Source of the DNA: Manihot esculenta
Lineage: Eukaryota > Streptophyta > Magnoliopsida > Malpighiales > Euphorbiaceae
Direction of reading: 5' to 3'
DNA length: 64,000 nucleotides
NCBI RefSeq assembly: GCF_001659605.2
Contig: NC_035170.2
Span: 8,067,001-8,131,000, forward strand
Part shown: piece by piece, positions 47,120 through 59,685 of the stretch
How the letters are laid out: every line of letters begins with the position of its first letter
How positions within the stretch are numbered: position 1 is the first letter of the stretch
The notes under the pieces: model-generated
Databases searched by the model: none
The model's input: only the letters and a program-made list of their open reading frames with translations
What the model was told of the DNA's origin: nothing
Program-made: the position numbers and the translations under genes

Positions 47120-50100
47120 TTATATAGGAGATGATGCATCTTTTGATGAGTGTTCAACTGCAGACTTTGTCAGCTGGGTATAGTGGAACTCAATTTGAAG
47201 CCTGTGATGAATAGGTGTTGATGGTATTAAACCTTTATTCATATCAGCTTGCAATTCTCTTATGGGAATGGCAGCTAAGAAGCTCTTAATATACTCTTTG
47301 CATGACTCCTTCCCTTTGCACAGAATCTCCTCTTCCTTGTCAATCTTTCCAACAACCTCATTCTGGCTCAGTTCCACTTCAGCCCTTCCTGTCTCCTCTG
47401 GGGTCAAATGTGGATTCTCTTCAGCTGAACCTTTTTCCAAGGAGTTGCTCGGTTGCACCTTTTCAATCGCAGTCTTTTTTTCTATTGCTTTATTCTTTGT
47501 TGGTAGCCGTTGGATTGATGTATCTTTGTTAAATTTTAGGAAATAGGCCTGATTGCATCCCTCATAAAGTCTCTCTCCCAATGTATCGATGATATAGTAT
47601 GCATCTTGCTCAACCTTGAGCACGAAGAAATGATCATTCCAACTTACTATGTACACCAAAGGGTCACTATTATGAGACAAGTCTGAACTGTCATGGCTAA
47701 TCTCCTCCCAGATACTGTCAAAGGTCATTGCACCACCAAGGAAATCAAAATCTAGCCCTTCTGGTTTGAAGAATCCGATGAAAGACTTCTCTGCTACAAC
47801 TGAGATAGGACGAACCTTGGCATGAAGGATTGTTTCGAGATCAAAATGCTTATCAGGAAACTGTTGTCTATAGTCCTCTTTCTCACACAAATTTCTCCAC
47901 TCTAATGAACCATCTCTGATGAGGCTGTCAAATTCGGACTTGGTTGGCATTTCATATTGATTAGATTGCAGCCAATCAGCAATGATAGCAACGAGGGCTG
48001 TGCAAGCACTCTCTCCTGCTGCACGCTCGCTTCTTTGATCAATTGAACCAAAAAAGACCTGCGTTTGAAGCTTCATGTGTCCATCGCGGCTTATTACTTC
48101 TTTCTGCTCCCAGCTGCCTACAGCAAAATGGTCATCTCCAAATTCAGAGAATGATGATCGACTAGTAGTAGAACTTTCTTCTGATTTATTCCACTGACAG
48201 AACAATTATCACAATTTTAGATAAAATTGAACTAGCCCAATAACAATAAGAAGACATAAAAAGTACACTCAAATGCAGATGTAAAATGAAGGATGTGGTA
48301 AAAAGATTCATATGTACCCCAAAACTCGACTCATCAGATGAGCTAAGTTGTCTACGATCAAAATCTATGTCATCACCTCCATCTTCTCTATAATCTTTCT
48401 TCAGAAGCGGCTCCCCTTTAACTTTAGGTTTAGAAGTTCTAAAGTTCAGTTTCCCATTCCTCCAAGGTAAGATTCGGTGCTTTGAACTCTGCCTCAATGA
48501 CTGTTTATAGTCTGATGCACTTGAATGTCCAAAGAAAGAAGATGTCATGTCTGGTTCACCATTGTTATAGTATATCCAACTCTCATCTTTGGAATCAAAT
48601 ATTGTACTCGAGAAGAATGATCTTCCAGTGAAGTTTGCATGTGCCAGTGTTTCATAGTTGAATGACAACCGAGAACTAGAATTGACATCATTTCCCTCTA
48701 CTTCAGCCTCAGCATCATCATCGAGCGAATATGTATCAAATGCATAGTTATTTTCATCTTCACTTTTGACACAGCTCTTACCCTCGTTGCCCTCTTCTTC
48801 ATGACAAGCTCTCTTTGTCCTTCTGAAGATTCTCACTTTTCTCAGACCTGCTTTAAGACCAGCAGACTCATATTTTTGTTGTGATGGATCATCTTCAGGA
48901 TAGGGTAATGGTGAAACAGGTCGTATTGATCTGGGAACTACCTTAAGAGGTTCTTTATTTGGTCCCAGTTCCATAAACCTGAGAGCTAACTACATTATAT
49001 TTGAACTAGTATCAGAATCATATATTTTTTTTTTTGTGAAAATGCTAAATGCAAAACAGATTGAAAGACATTGAATGGACTTACAAAAAGCAATGGAGTA
49101 CTCTCACTGGTCCTGCTGGAAACCGTTAAAGGAACATTGATTTTAAGCTCTTTACCAGTAGCTGTTGAAGCATATTCTGCAAGATTCAATGTAGCAGTTC
49201 CAACAAAGACTCCATTCCTTGGTTCCTGGTTTAAGCTCTAATGGCCCAAAAGAGAGAAGGGGAAAAAAAGATTCTATAATCAGACCAGCAACCTAAATAT
49301 TAAAACTAAAAATGGTAAAAGAAATATATATATATATATATATATGATTAAGGAGAAATTTTATAATACAACCATTATATATACAATGGTCATGTTATAG
49401 TCATTGATTATAGTAGGTCCTATAAAAGTACCACCATAATCAAAGAGTTAACATGCAACCATTGTGCATATAATAATTGCATAGAATATTTTTTTCTGAT
49501 TTAGGTATTGAATAAAATATTGCAGTTTTTGTTGATGGTGAAAAAATGAAAGTGCCTAACCAAATATTTAGATATCAATAAAAGGGTCCCCATAGATCAA
49601 ACAGAACAAATAAGAAAAAAAAGGTTTTCAGGTCAAGGAATATGCCATGCTTGCCACCTATGAGTGAATGAGCAAGTGACAGGATCTAACTTGATAGCAA
49701 CTTTCACTATGTGTGAAGCCTAACACTTCAAAATTAGCACCACAAAAACCTAATTTTGGCAGGCTAAGATCGGGGAGGAAAAAAAAAGAATATTGAATCC
49801 AAAGGATAAATCATGACGCCTAAGTGACCATAGCCATTGATACCCATAATCATATTCCTAATCATATTCTTAATACATGCCATTGATTAGAATTCCTACC
49901 CAACAAATAGACATAAGAGATGCTTGTCACATGGAATAAAAATTCAATACACAACTAGAAAGCAAGGCACTACTTCCAACCAAAACTGGCAAATAATCCT
50001 TACAAACTCTTTATCTTTTTTCTTTTAATAATATAAAATAATAAAAGAAGAAACAGTGAAGAAAATGGGTAGCCTAATGCAATTGAAGCTCAATATCAGT

Positions 50101-50742
50101 AGAAAAGATTCAAATGAGGAAATCCAAAAGATTTTTAGTATTGTCAAACCAGTAAAAGCACAGTTGTCTGAGAAATGGTCCCTCCCCACCCTTAAGCCCA
50201 GAATTACAGACCCTGCTTGTTTCCAAGAATATGGAATTTCCAAGAAAATGAAAGAGAAGAGGAAGCAGCATAGGCAAGCAAAATTAAAATCACCTCCATT
50301 TAGAAATTACAAATAATAAGAACCCATTCCAATATCATCAAAATTTAACGATCAATCAAACATAAAAGGAACAGAACAAAACAGAACTTACACCGAAAAC
50401 AGTAAACTGAACCTCCCAAGGAAGAAACAAACCCTCCTTGTTTCCAGAAAAATTACAGACGGTTTTAAACTCCTCGTTCCATTGAAACACCCCATCGCCA
50501 AGAAAAACACCTTGCTCTGTAAAATTCCTCTGCACAGGGCGCCTCAATGGTCCCAAAACAATTCTCTTTTGACCCTTCCACTTTATCTCAACTACCACTT
50601 TCCTCTTCTTGCTCACATCATCATTTTCTGTATCAAATTGTACCATATTGAGGCCTTGCAGTTTCTGAATTGCTGCTTTGACCTCAAATTTTCTTGATGA
50701 TACAGGAGGCCGAGGTGGCCACCACATCATCTTCACCACCAT
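47120..50742 (-). CDS. NT-C2 (EEIG1/EHBP1 N-terminal type C2) domain protein, 4 exons, 749 aa
   Basis: Exons: 50742-50392, 49237-49085, 48989-48318 and 48193-47120, all GT..AG and phase 0 (2250 nt). The start MVVKMMWWPPRPP is chosen because related plant proteins begin MVVKMM; the frame is also open upstream to 50838. Residues about 14-170 form the NT-type C2 domain (VEIKWKG, GPLRRPVQRNFT, VQWNEEF-like FQWNEEF, PWEVQFTVFG, NGVFVGTATLNLAEYAS). The middle (170-390) is acidic and Ser-rich, probably disordered. The C-terminal part has a conserved plant-specific region (GESACTALVAIIADWLQSN, then NDHFFVLKVEQDAYYIIDTLGERLYEG, then YIKSFLAAIPIRELQADMNKG). Such C2 domains are thought to bind membranes or scaffold; the actual role is unknown. 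Only the second exon-3 boundary is slightly less certain. Confidence 0.9.
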
Positions 50743-50899
50743 TTTCTTGTGTAGTGCAGTAACCTTTCTGATTCCCAAAGCTGAAATGGGCTTAAAGCAA
50801 TTCAGAATCAAGACTGCAATTGTCACATATGGTGACAAAACCAGAAAAAAATGGAAGGGAAATAACTCAAATGGGCATCAAGAGGACTACACAAACTAA

Positions 50900-52151
50900 A
50901 GAGTAAACAAGATTTTCATCTTTTATTTAATCAAAAGTAGGAATTGAGAGAAAAGTAAAAATTGGGTATTACATAGCTTGGATTCTTGAAGATTTTCTCA
51001 CGAGATTTCGAAAGAAAATTTAGTGCCGATAAGGGTTGGAAAATCTAAAAATAGGTAAGCTAGTAAGAGATTGATAGGGAAGAGGACAGGTCAAGTTTAC
51101 AACATTACAGAGTGGAGTATGCCGTTGGTTTTTAGGGGGAAAGGGGCCGGCAATATATGAATTATAATAATAATAATAATAAGCGCTTATTAAACGTCTT
51201 CTGTTCCATTCCGTTCTTGCACAAGAGGTCCTCCCGTTTGTGGTTTATTAGTTTTGCCTCCCGATATCTTCACCTAATTTAATATTAGCCCCTCGTAGAC
51301 TTTGTGCATATATGTAATATATATATATATATATTCTTTACTAGAATTTTAAAATTTGAAAACTTTAATTTAATCAATTGAATAATATCTGAAATATTAA
51401 TTAAAATATTCACTAAAATTTTGATGATGGGTTATTATTTGGTTGATTCGATTTTAAATTAAATAAATTAAAAATTAAAAGTTTAATATTTTTAAAATCA
51501 AATCAAATCGATTTTAGATAAAAATTAATTTGAATTGAACCGATCTAATTTAATTTAATTTGATTTAGTTTGATTAATTAGATTTTTTTAATAATTTTTT
51601 TTATTTTTTAAGTTTTATTTTAAAATTTAATTAAAATATTTTAACTTTAATTATAGTTTAATTTTTCTATGTTATAAAAAATAATAAATTATTATCACTA
51701 ATCGATTTGATTTTTTTATTTTTTTATTAAAATTAAATCGTATCGAAATAATAAAAAATTTTAAAATTAAAAATCAAATCGAACCAAAATAATAAAAAAT
51801 TAAATTAAATTTTTTTTGAAATAATTCTTAAAATCAGTATAAAAATTTTGTTAAATTGTAATATTATTAATAATTATATTATATAATATAAATCCAAGAG
51901 ATGTGCAGAAATTCTTCAATTTTTTAATTCATGAGGTGCATAATGGAAAATATAGAGTTATTAGGTAGGGTTTTGTTTATTGTTATTCCTTGCAAATCAT
52001 ATATATGGAATTCCTCTCTTTTATTATACCTAATTTCCATCATCTTTCAACTGTTGTTTGACTTTTTCTTTAATATTATTTGAGGCTATAAAAAACTTAA
52101 AAGGAAAATAATTTATTTTGTTAATTTATAAATGAATAAAGCTATTTTAAT
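50900..52151. other. Intergenic DNA upstream of the NT-C2 gene
   Basis: The first few hundred bases should hold the 5' UTR and promoter of the minus-strand NT-C2 gene. An AAT microsatellite lies at 51163-51182 and a TA run at 51319-51334. From 51430 to about 51800 there is a worn, reversed copy of the hAT-like MITE family ('caaatcgaaccaaaat' near 51777). Confidence 0.5.
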
Positions 52152-52623
52152 TAGGAGCCAGTAGTATTTGGTTCAAATCAAAAAAATTGATCGAATCAAA
52201 TTAATTTAAAAATTTAGTTTGATTTTTTATCTATTTCGGTTCAATTTGATTTTTAATTTTAAAAATTTTGATTATTTCAGTTCGATTTGATTTTGATGAA
52301 AAAAAAAATAAAAAAGTCAAATCAAACTGATTAATGATAATAATATATTATTTTTAATAATATAGATAGATTATATTATATTAAAGTTAAAATATTTTAA
52401 TTAAATTTTAAAATATAAAAAATAAAGTATAAAAAATAAAAAATTTATTTAAAATTTAAATCAATAAAATCGAATTGAACTGAATTAGACCGGTTCGATT
52501 CGATTTGATTTTTAATTAAAATCAATTCGATTCGATTTTCATAAATACTAAAATTTTAATTTTTAATTTATTCGACTCAATTCAGTTCAATTTTAAATCG
52601 AACCGATAGAATGTTCACTCCTA
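52152..52623. mobile_element. hAT-like MITE, copy with worn ends
   Basis: Ends TAGGAGCCAGTAG and GTTCACTCCTA are degenerate versions of the 12-bp terminal repeat at 54408. The interior keeps the 'ggttcaaatc..ttcggttcaatttg' order. Flanks ATTTTAAT and ATATTAAC agree at 6 of 8 positions. Confidence 0.75.
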
Positions 52624-53662
52624 ATATTAACTATAAAACAAATTATATGATTATTTCATTTTTAATCAAACAATTTCTAATTTTATTTTATAAATATGAT
52701 AATTAAAAAGTCAAATATTTTAAGTTTTATTCAAATATTTTAATTTTAGTAAATTAATTTGAAATTAAAAATTTTACAATATTTTTTAATTTTGAATTAA
52801 ATTATCAAAATTAAAATATACAGATAAAATTGTACGTAAATTATTATTAAAGAAATCAGTAATATATCCATAAAATATAAGAATTACCTGTATTTTTGCA
52901 CGTGATTATTATTAATTTTTTAATTTATTATTTTATATAAAATATAAATAATATTTTAGACTTATTGTTTATTACTTTATATAAATTTTTATTACTTTTC
53001 TACAGACTAAACTTTTTATATTATAATTTTTAATGAAATTTTTATAATATCATGAAATGAAAGAAAATATTATTATAAAAAAATAAAATATAGAAATTAA
53101 TAAAAATACAAATTAAAAATATAAAATAATTTCATATTGGTTCAAAAATCAATCTTTTTATATATTATTAGTATATTAAAAAAATTAAACATTATTTTAC
53201 TAATACTAATATTACTATAGTTTAAAAGAATTCAAAATTACATTGAGACTCCATTTATTTCAGAAAGATATTTTTTAAAAAATATTTTTTAATATTAAAA
53301 AATTAATAAAAATATTTTTTTAATTAAAAAATTTAATTATTTTAAAAAAATGAGTTTTTCTTTTAAAAAAATTATTTTTACACTTTAAAAATTATTTTTT
53401 TAATAATAATTAGGATTTTAACATTTAGTAAAACATAATAAAAACTTTTACGAAATGAATAAAATAATTAATTATAAATATATACATAGGCTTAAGGGAA
53501 AGAAAAAAAAATATATATAGTACTTATATCTATGATAAAAATTAATATAACAATACCTCAAATTGAATCATAGAGGTTTTGAATTTTGGCAATCCATAGT
53601 TAAAAGAAAACAATAATTTTCTCTAGAAAATCAGTTGTTTGGGTAATTTTTCTAACAGTAAG

Positions 53663-54042
53663 GAGTAATATTCGGTTTAAATTTGAATTAATTTAAAATT
53701 TTTATTTAGTTTTTTTATTTATATTTGTTCGATTCAATTTTTAATTTTAAAAATTTTAATTATTTTGATTCAATTCGATTTTGATTAGAAAAAATTAAAA
53801 AAATCGAACCGATTAGTAATAATAGTATATTATTTTTTATAATAGAGAGATTAGACCATAATTAAAGTTAAAATATTTTAATTAAATTTTATAATACTAA
53901 AAATAAGGTATAGAAAATAAAAAGTTTATTAAAAAATCCAACTGATTAAATCGAACTAAATTGAATCGAATCAAATCAGTATAATTCGATTCAATTTTAT
54001 CGAAAATTGATTCAGTTTAATTTTTATAAATACTAAAATTTT
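53663..54042. mobile_element. hAT-like MITE, truncated copy
   Basis: Begins AGGAGTAATATTCGG and follows the family interior, but stops at 'actaaaattttg' (about 54042), lacking the last 60-70 bases with the right terminal repeat. Confidence 0.7.
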
Positions 54043-54407
54043 GTAACGAGTCGAGAACACAATTCCTATGATACTATTAATGTTCAATATAGTATAAATT
54101 CCTCTGATCCAAATAATTCTTTGAACTCAAATAGTCCTTCAAACAACTTCAATCGCCACATCTACTCTTATGAATACCATACCTCTGATAAGCACTACTC
54201 TTGTTACTTCTGTCATTTGCTCCCCGATCAATGAGAAGCGTTGATGATCATCAATCTAGACATCTATTCACAACTCACATCATCTAACTTGGATCGAATT
54301 CAAAATGAGTATTGCATTCATGTAGATTTGTTCATTTTCAAAGCTATTGAAATAAGGAATAAGTATCGAGATAGAAGGAAAGAAAATTACTTTTCACTTT
54401 GTATCTC

Positions 54408-54867
54408 TAGGGGTGAGCAGTATTCGGTTCAAACTGAAAAAACTGACCGAACCGAATCGATTTGAAAATTTAGTTCGGTTTTTTATACATTTCGGTTCGG
54501 TTCGATTTTTAATTTCAGAAATTTTGGTTATTTCGATTCGGTTCGATTTTGATCAGAAAAAAACCAAAAAAACTGAACCGAACCGATTAGTAATAATAAT
54601 ATATTTTTTCAATAATATAGAGAAATTAAATTATATTAAAATTAAAATATTTTAATTAAATTTTAAAATATTAAAAATAAAGTGTAAAAAATAAAAAATT
54701 ATTAAAAATCGAAATCGATCAATTCGAACCGAATCAGACAGGTTCGGTTCGATTCGGTTTCTGACCAAAATCGATTCGGTTCGATTTTCATAAACACTAA
54801 AATTTTGATTTTCAGTTTATTCGGTTCGGTTCGGTTTTGAATCGAACCGACCAAATGCTCACCCCTA
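54408..54867. mobile_element. hAT-like MITE, intact (460 bp) with 8-bp TSD
   Basis: Perfect 12-bp terminal inverted repeats TAGGGGTGAGCA / TGCTCACCCCTA, flanked by TGTATCTC at 54400-54407 and 54868-54875. An 8-bp duplication fits hAT transposons. The sub-terminal regions are rich in CGGTTCGGTTCG and its complement. No coding capacity; the frame at 54413-54655 is an accident of the repeat. Confidence 0.93.
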
Positions 54868-55084
54868 TGTATCTCAATTAAAAAAAAAAAAGAGATAGAT
54901 ATGCTTAAAAGTCAGATACAAAATAAAAGCAAGTTATCAACTCCTTAAAGTAGGAAGTGTCCCACAAAATCATAGTAAAAAAAAATTAATGATTCAAAAA
55001 TTTAGTAAATAATGAAGATAATTCAGGAAGAGATGCTTAATAACATTATGCTGAAAGTCTCAATGCTTTTTGAAAAAGAAGAGG

Positions 55085-56370
55085 CATATAGTTAATTTAC
55101 CATATCAACCTTATTTTAATGAGAAAAAATAATTCCTACAAAAGCAAAACCAAAAAGACTTAGAAATATGTAAATAGGATATTACAGACTTACAAATTAA
55201 AGGGCTTAAAAAGAAAAGCAAAAACCCATGAAGTTACACTGCGCTTTACGTCGAAAACACTACTAAATTGGGAAGAGGAGCTCCTAGATTAGTGATTAAT
55301 TATAAGCCTATATATAAGGCATTAAGATGGATTAGATATCTTTTACCAAAGAAAAGAGATCTATTAAATAGATTTTATGAAACAACTATTTTCTCAAAGT
55401 TTGATATGAAATCTAGATATTAGTAAATCTATATTGCAAAACAAGGTAAGTATAAGACAACATTCACAGTTCCATTCAGACATTACGAATGAAATATAAT
55501 GTCTTTTAGGCTGAAAAACTGTCCCATCAGAATTCTAAAATGATATGAATGATATTTTTAATGATTATTCAACTTTACTATAGTCTACATTGATTATATC
55601 TTAGTATTTTCTAAGATAATCGATCAATACCTTAAACATTTAAATATGTATATTAAATTATTAAAAACAATAGATTAGAGGTCTATGCCTATAAAATAAT
55701 TTTTTTTAAAAAAATAAACTTTTATGTCACAATATATAAAGGGACGATTATTCCTATAAACAGAGCAATAGAATTTGTTAACAAATTTCTTGACGAAATA
55801 AAAAACCCACGGTTGAGATTTTTAGAAGTCTTAACTATGTATCAGACATCCGTAAACGTCTAGCTTGATTTGAATGCAAAATTTTTATTTCGAAGGTTAA
55901 AAAAAATCCTTCAAATTGGTCTAAGGAACATACTTTAGCAGTTAGAAAGATTAATGACATAATAAAATCTCTTCCCTATTTAAAATTGTAGAAATCGATG
56001 CTTTAAAAAAATAGATATAGAATAATTCTTAAGCAAATGATTAATAATAAAGAGTCATTAATAACATTAACTAGTGGTATCTGGACAAGTCCTAGAGTTA
56101 CTACTCTACTATAAAAAAAAAAAAAAAGAAGAAATAGTCTTATGTGTACAAAAATTTGAGTCAAATCTTTTAAACTAGAAACTCCTTGTAAGGATAAAAA
56201 TACTCTTAAAAAATATTAAGAATATTACATCAATAGAAGATTTTACTAGATGGCAAGCCATCGTATCTGTATTTATTTTTGACATTGAGTTTATCAAAGA
56301 AGAAATTAATTCGTTGTTTGATTTCTTAACTCAACTGATAAGAGATAGAGTTTAAAAGCTCTCGCAACTC
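55085..56370 (+). pseudogene. Endogenous pararetrovirus (Caulimoviridae-like) RT/RNase H remnant
   Basis: Plus-strand pieces over about 1.3 kb read like a plant pararetrovirus polymerase: a run with PRLVINYKP and FSKFDMKS (55270-55420), a degenerate active site VYIDYILVFS (YIDY where YIDD is expected, near 55590), and an RNase H end with TRWQAIVSVFIFDIEF (56250-56300). The wording is closer to caulimovirids than to the gypsy elements elsewhere here. Many stops and frameshifts interrupt it, so it is an old, inactive integrant. Genus (florendovirus- or petuvirus-like) is not resolved. Confidence 0.75.
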
Positions 56371-57765
56371 TATTAAAGAAATCACATGAAATCTCTTAAA
56401 CTCCACTTAAGAGTATGGACAAGCTAAGAGAATATGCTTGTAAAATATGCATTGTGGCCGCAAATAATAAAGTGGTAAACTACTTGTAAATACCTATCCG
56501 TTGTTGCTTCTTAACTACTATTGACAAGAAATATGAAGGCTTAAAGCCTTATGAAATTGCTAATTTCTACATGACGTATCATTCTACTAATTTTTTTATC
56601 TATTCAAGGTTTTTTATTATTATCAAGCCATTTTAGTATAAATAAAATTTTAATTTTCTCTTCCATTGAAGAAGCAATACATGAACGAGTTTTTAGTAAA
56701 GTCATAATTAAAAAGATAATATCTTACGATGAACGGAGAGAATTTCTTTTCAAACAAAGATAATAGAGTTACGAAAAGTCTAGATGTTACTGTTTTTATT
56801 ACATTCAAGTATGGACAAGAGCATTATTATATGAAAACAAGCAATAAAAATTTAGTTGGTCCTGCAATTTCAGGTAAAAACAAAAAATTGAAAATTTTCC
56901 GCTTTCTTTCATAAATGATTTTTAATTGAGGACTATTTTCTATTACTTTACCTAATACATTTTGTTGAAGCAAATAGAATCTCAAAGGAACTAAGACTAT
57001 TCAAAATCCTTTACAAAATTCCATGGATAGTTAAGTGAGACTATATAATACAACCAAAAAACAAGAAAAATCAATGAATTATTATTATAAAATGGTGGGA
57101 TAAAGATGAATCTTTTAAAGCTCCATCAATATATAGTAGTAAAGGATTAATTTATATGACTAAAAAGTTAAATTCATCAGGCTTTTTCCAATCTCCTAAT
57201 AATCTATTTGAGGTTTTCAAGGACTTTTTACAGTATATGCCTAAGGAAGAATTGAATAAACAATTATTTACCACACTAGATATTTAGAGGAATCTGTCAA
57301 ATCAAAAGCAAAGACAGAGTGCTCAAAATCATGCTTTGTCATAGCAAAAGTGGAAAATTATTTCGAAGAAGACAGTAAAGTATCAAAGTAATTATTTATG
57401 GACAGTCAAGTCCCTTATTAATTATAAAAGATGCAAAAGATTTTGTGAGCTCTCCAATTATTGAGTGGCCTCAAGAGAATGGACAAAGAGACAACACAAC
57501 AGTCCATAGGGTGAGAAAAAAAAATCATACACCAAGAAAGAGAGGAAAGGGAGCATGAAAAACTAAAATTAGGATTCATTTTAATGGATATTCATCAATT
57601 TAGAAGTGAGTAGACTTGGGAGAGAATTTTTACATTGGAGAAGGAAATGATTGATTGCATAAGTGTAGAAACCTTACCCATGATTTACATAATGGAAAGA
57701 CAGAAAGAAGGTGTTAGAGAGTACATTTAGAATTTATTAATATTGTATTTGGCATTGGTTATACC
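56371..57765 (+). other. Probable continuation of the pararetrovirus integrant
   Basis: Short plus-strand frames (for example 56729-56914) continue the same AT-rich, stop-filled style, and a piece at 57090-57290 reads as a decayed polypeptide (SSGFFQSPNNLFEVFKDFL). I cannot assign domains. It ends before the MITE at 57772. Confidence 0.35.
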
Positions 57766-57771
57766 TTCTGA

Positions 57772-58228
57772 AAGGGACCAGTATTCATTTTAAATCGAAA
57801 AAATTGAACGAATTAAATTAATTTGAAAATTTAGTTTAATTTTTTATTTATTTTGATTCGTTTTAATTTTTAATTTCAAAAATTTTGATTACTTTGATTC
57901 GGTTTGATTTTGATAAAAAAAAATAAAAAAAACCAAACTGAATCGATTAATGATAATAGTATATTATTTTCAATAATACAGAGAGATTAGATCATATTAA
58001 GATTAAAATATTCTAATTAAATTTTAAAATACTAAAAATAAAATGTAAAAAATAAAAAATTTAATAAAAATTCAAATCGATCAAATCGAATTGAATCAAA
58101 CCGATTCAGTTCGATTTAATTTCTGATCAAAATCGATTCGATTCAATTTTCATAAATACTAAAATTTCGATTTTCAATTTATTCAGTTCAGTTCGATTTT
58201 GAACCGAACCAACCGAATGAGCACCCAG
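57772..58228. mobile_element. hAT-like MITE, worn copy
   Basis: Same length and interior order as the 54408 copy, with degenerate ends (AAGGGACCAGTATTC and GAATGAGCACCCAG). A TA microsatellite follows at 58231-58251. Confidence 0.75.
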
Positions 58229-58494
58229 TATGTATATATATATATATATATACTTGGCAGCCAAAAATTAGAGAAAAAACAATGTCCATTTAAATGAGAT
58301 TGAGATACAAATATTTTTCAAATAGTAAATACCTTTTAAAAATCAAAGATAATCAATAGTTAGTTGAGTTAGAATTGTGACAGATTAAAATTTATAATTT
58401 ATTTTTAGTAATTGAATAGCATTATATATTTTTAAATTTCTTACTGCTGTGGTTGGTATTTATTATTTTATGTGGGATGCTTAATAACTGTGCT

Positions 58495-58596
58495 CTTTTT
58501 TTTTTTTTTAAAATAGGGATGGGGAGTCGAACCTTTGACCTCACAAGGCTACAAGCTACAAGGATGCACTTTCCACCAGGCTAAGCCTCGGAGTGC
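58495..58596 (-). mobile_element. tRNA-derived SINE with 13-bp TSD
   Basis: On the minus strand it has a box A-like TAGCCTGGTGG (58574-58584), a box B GGTTCGACTCC (58523-58533) and a poly(A) tail (T-run at 58496-58510). TAATAACTGTGCT at 58482-58494 and 58597-58609 is a perfect target duplication. At about 100 bp it is very short for a SINE and may be a 5'-truncated or minimal copy. Confidence 0.88.
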
Positions 58597-58609
58597 TAAT
58601 AACTGTGCT

Positions 58610-59685
58610 TTTAACTCTCATAAAATAACTAAAAAATAATTAATTTGATAGGTGTGAAAACCTAATCATTTTATTTTTATTTTTATTTTAGTTAAGGATT
58701 ACAATATGGCAACTTAATTAATTAGAAAAAAAAATTATTATTATATTGAAAAAAGAATAATTTAATGAAATAAAAAACCACAGCATTGGCCCATTATCCG
58801 CTAGTAATATTGATTTGTCACAACTAATCTTTAGTTTGCATACTTACTATTTTCTATTCAACTGAAGCTGCCTATTTCACTGCAAGATTTCACACCCACT
58901 GCTACATTAGCCAAAATCTAATTCAACCGAGTATAGGTTCAAGCAACCCTGTGAAAGCACACAGCATTAAGATACAATGTATCACAAAATATGGAGGGGA
59001 AAAACAAATAGAGTCAAGGGATCTGTTGATGTAAGGGCTTGGAAGCTGTTCATTGACATGAAAATCAGATCTATTCTTTCTGGGTTTTCAAGATGTCTGG
59101 CAAATAAAGAGTCCAATCTCCTAACCTCTTGTTGGCTATAGATATTGATGTCATTGTAAACTCATTTACGCCAACCATCAACCAGTACTTATGTAAACAT
59201 AATGCATAGGTATGATCATGCAAAATAAAATGTAGATTTGAGGGGTTGCGTCTATTTAGAATACTGCATTTCATTTCATTGTTCAAGGAGATAAAGGGTG
59301 AACTCAATTTTAGATGAAAGCGAATTTGGCAGACTAAAGCATTTGCTAATCTTACATAAACACCTCACAAAAATATTAAACATAATAGAGGAGAAGGAAC
59401 ATCATTGCGCCAATATAAAGAAAAAGTACACTTGGCTAAATATAGTAAGATTTTTTTGTTATTAAAAAGAAATATAAAACAGCACAAAAATTTGAACCAG
59501 GTATTTAAAACGTTACTAATTCATAACTGGAAAACAGCAATTGGAAAGCAAACCTGCCTAGACTTGGTGAAACTGTAATGCTATATAAATTAAACCATGA
59601 CTTCACTGCTCACCAGGTTGTCAAATGGGAGGTAGACCACCAACTTGGAGGCAGTAAATCCTATTACATATCCACTTTAACACAC
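58610..59685. other. Intergenic DNA and likely 3' UTR of the MAM33-like gene
   Basis: No credible gene; the minus-strand frame 59071-59307 has no recognisable domain or splice context. The part next to 59686 is probably 3' UTR. Confidence 0.5.

Noticed and set aside
47262..47546. Plus-strand frames opposite the NT-C2 gene
   Set aside because: They mirror the last exon of the minus-strand gene and have no independent support.
58495..58596. Considered as a functional tRNA gene
   Set aside because: Box A- and B-like sequences are present but no cloverleaf can be drawn, and the poly(A) tail and target duplication show a SINE.
59071..59307. 78-aa minus-strand frame downstream of the MAM33-like gene, considered as a further exon
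   Set aside because: The gene already ends with a good stop in the family's usual C-terminal place, and this frame has no recognisable motif.
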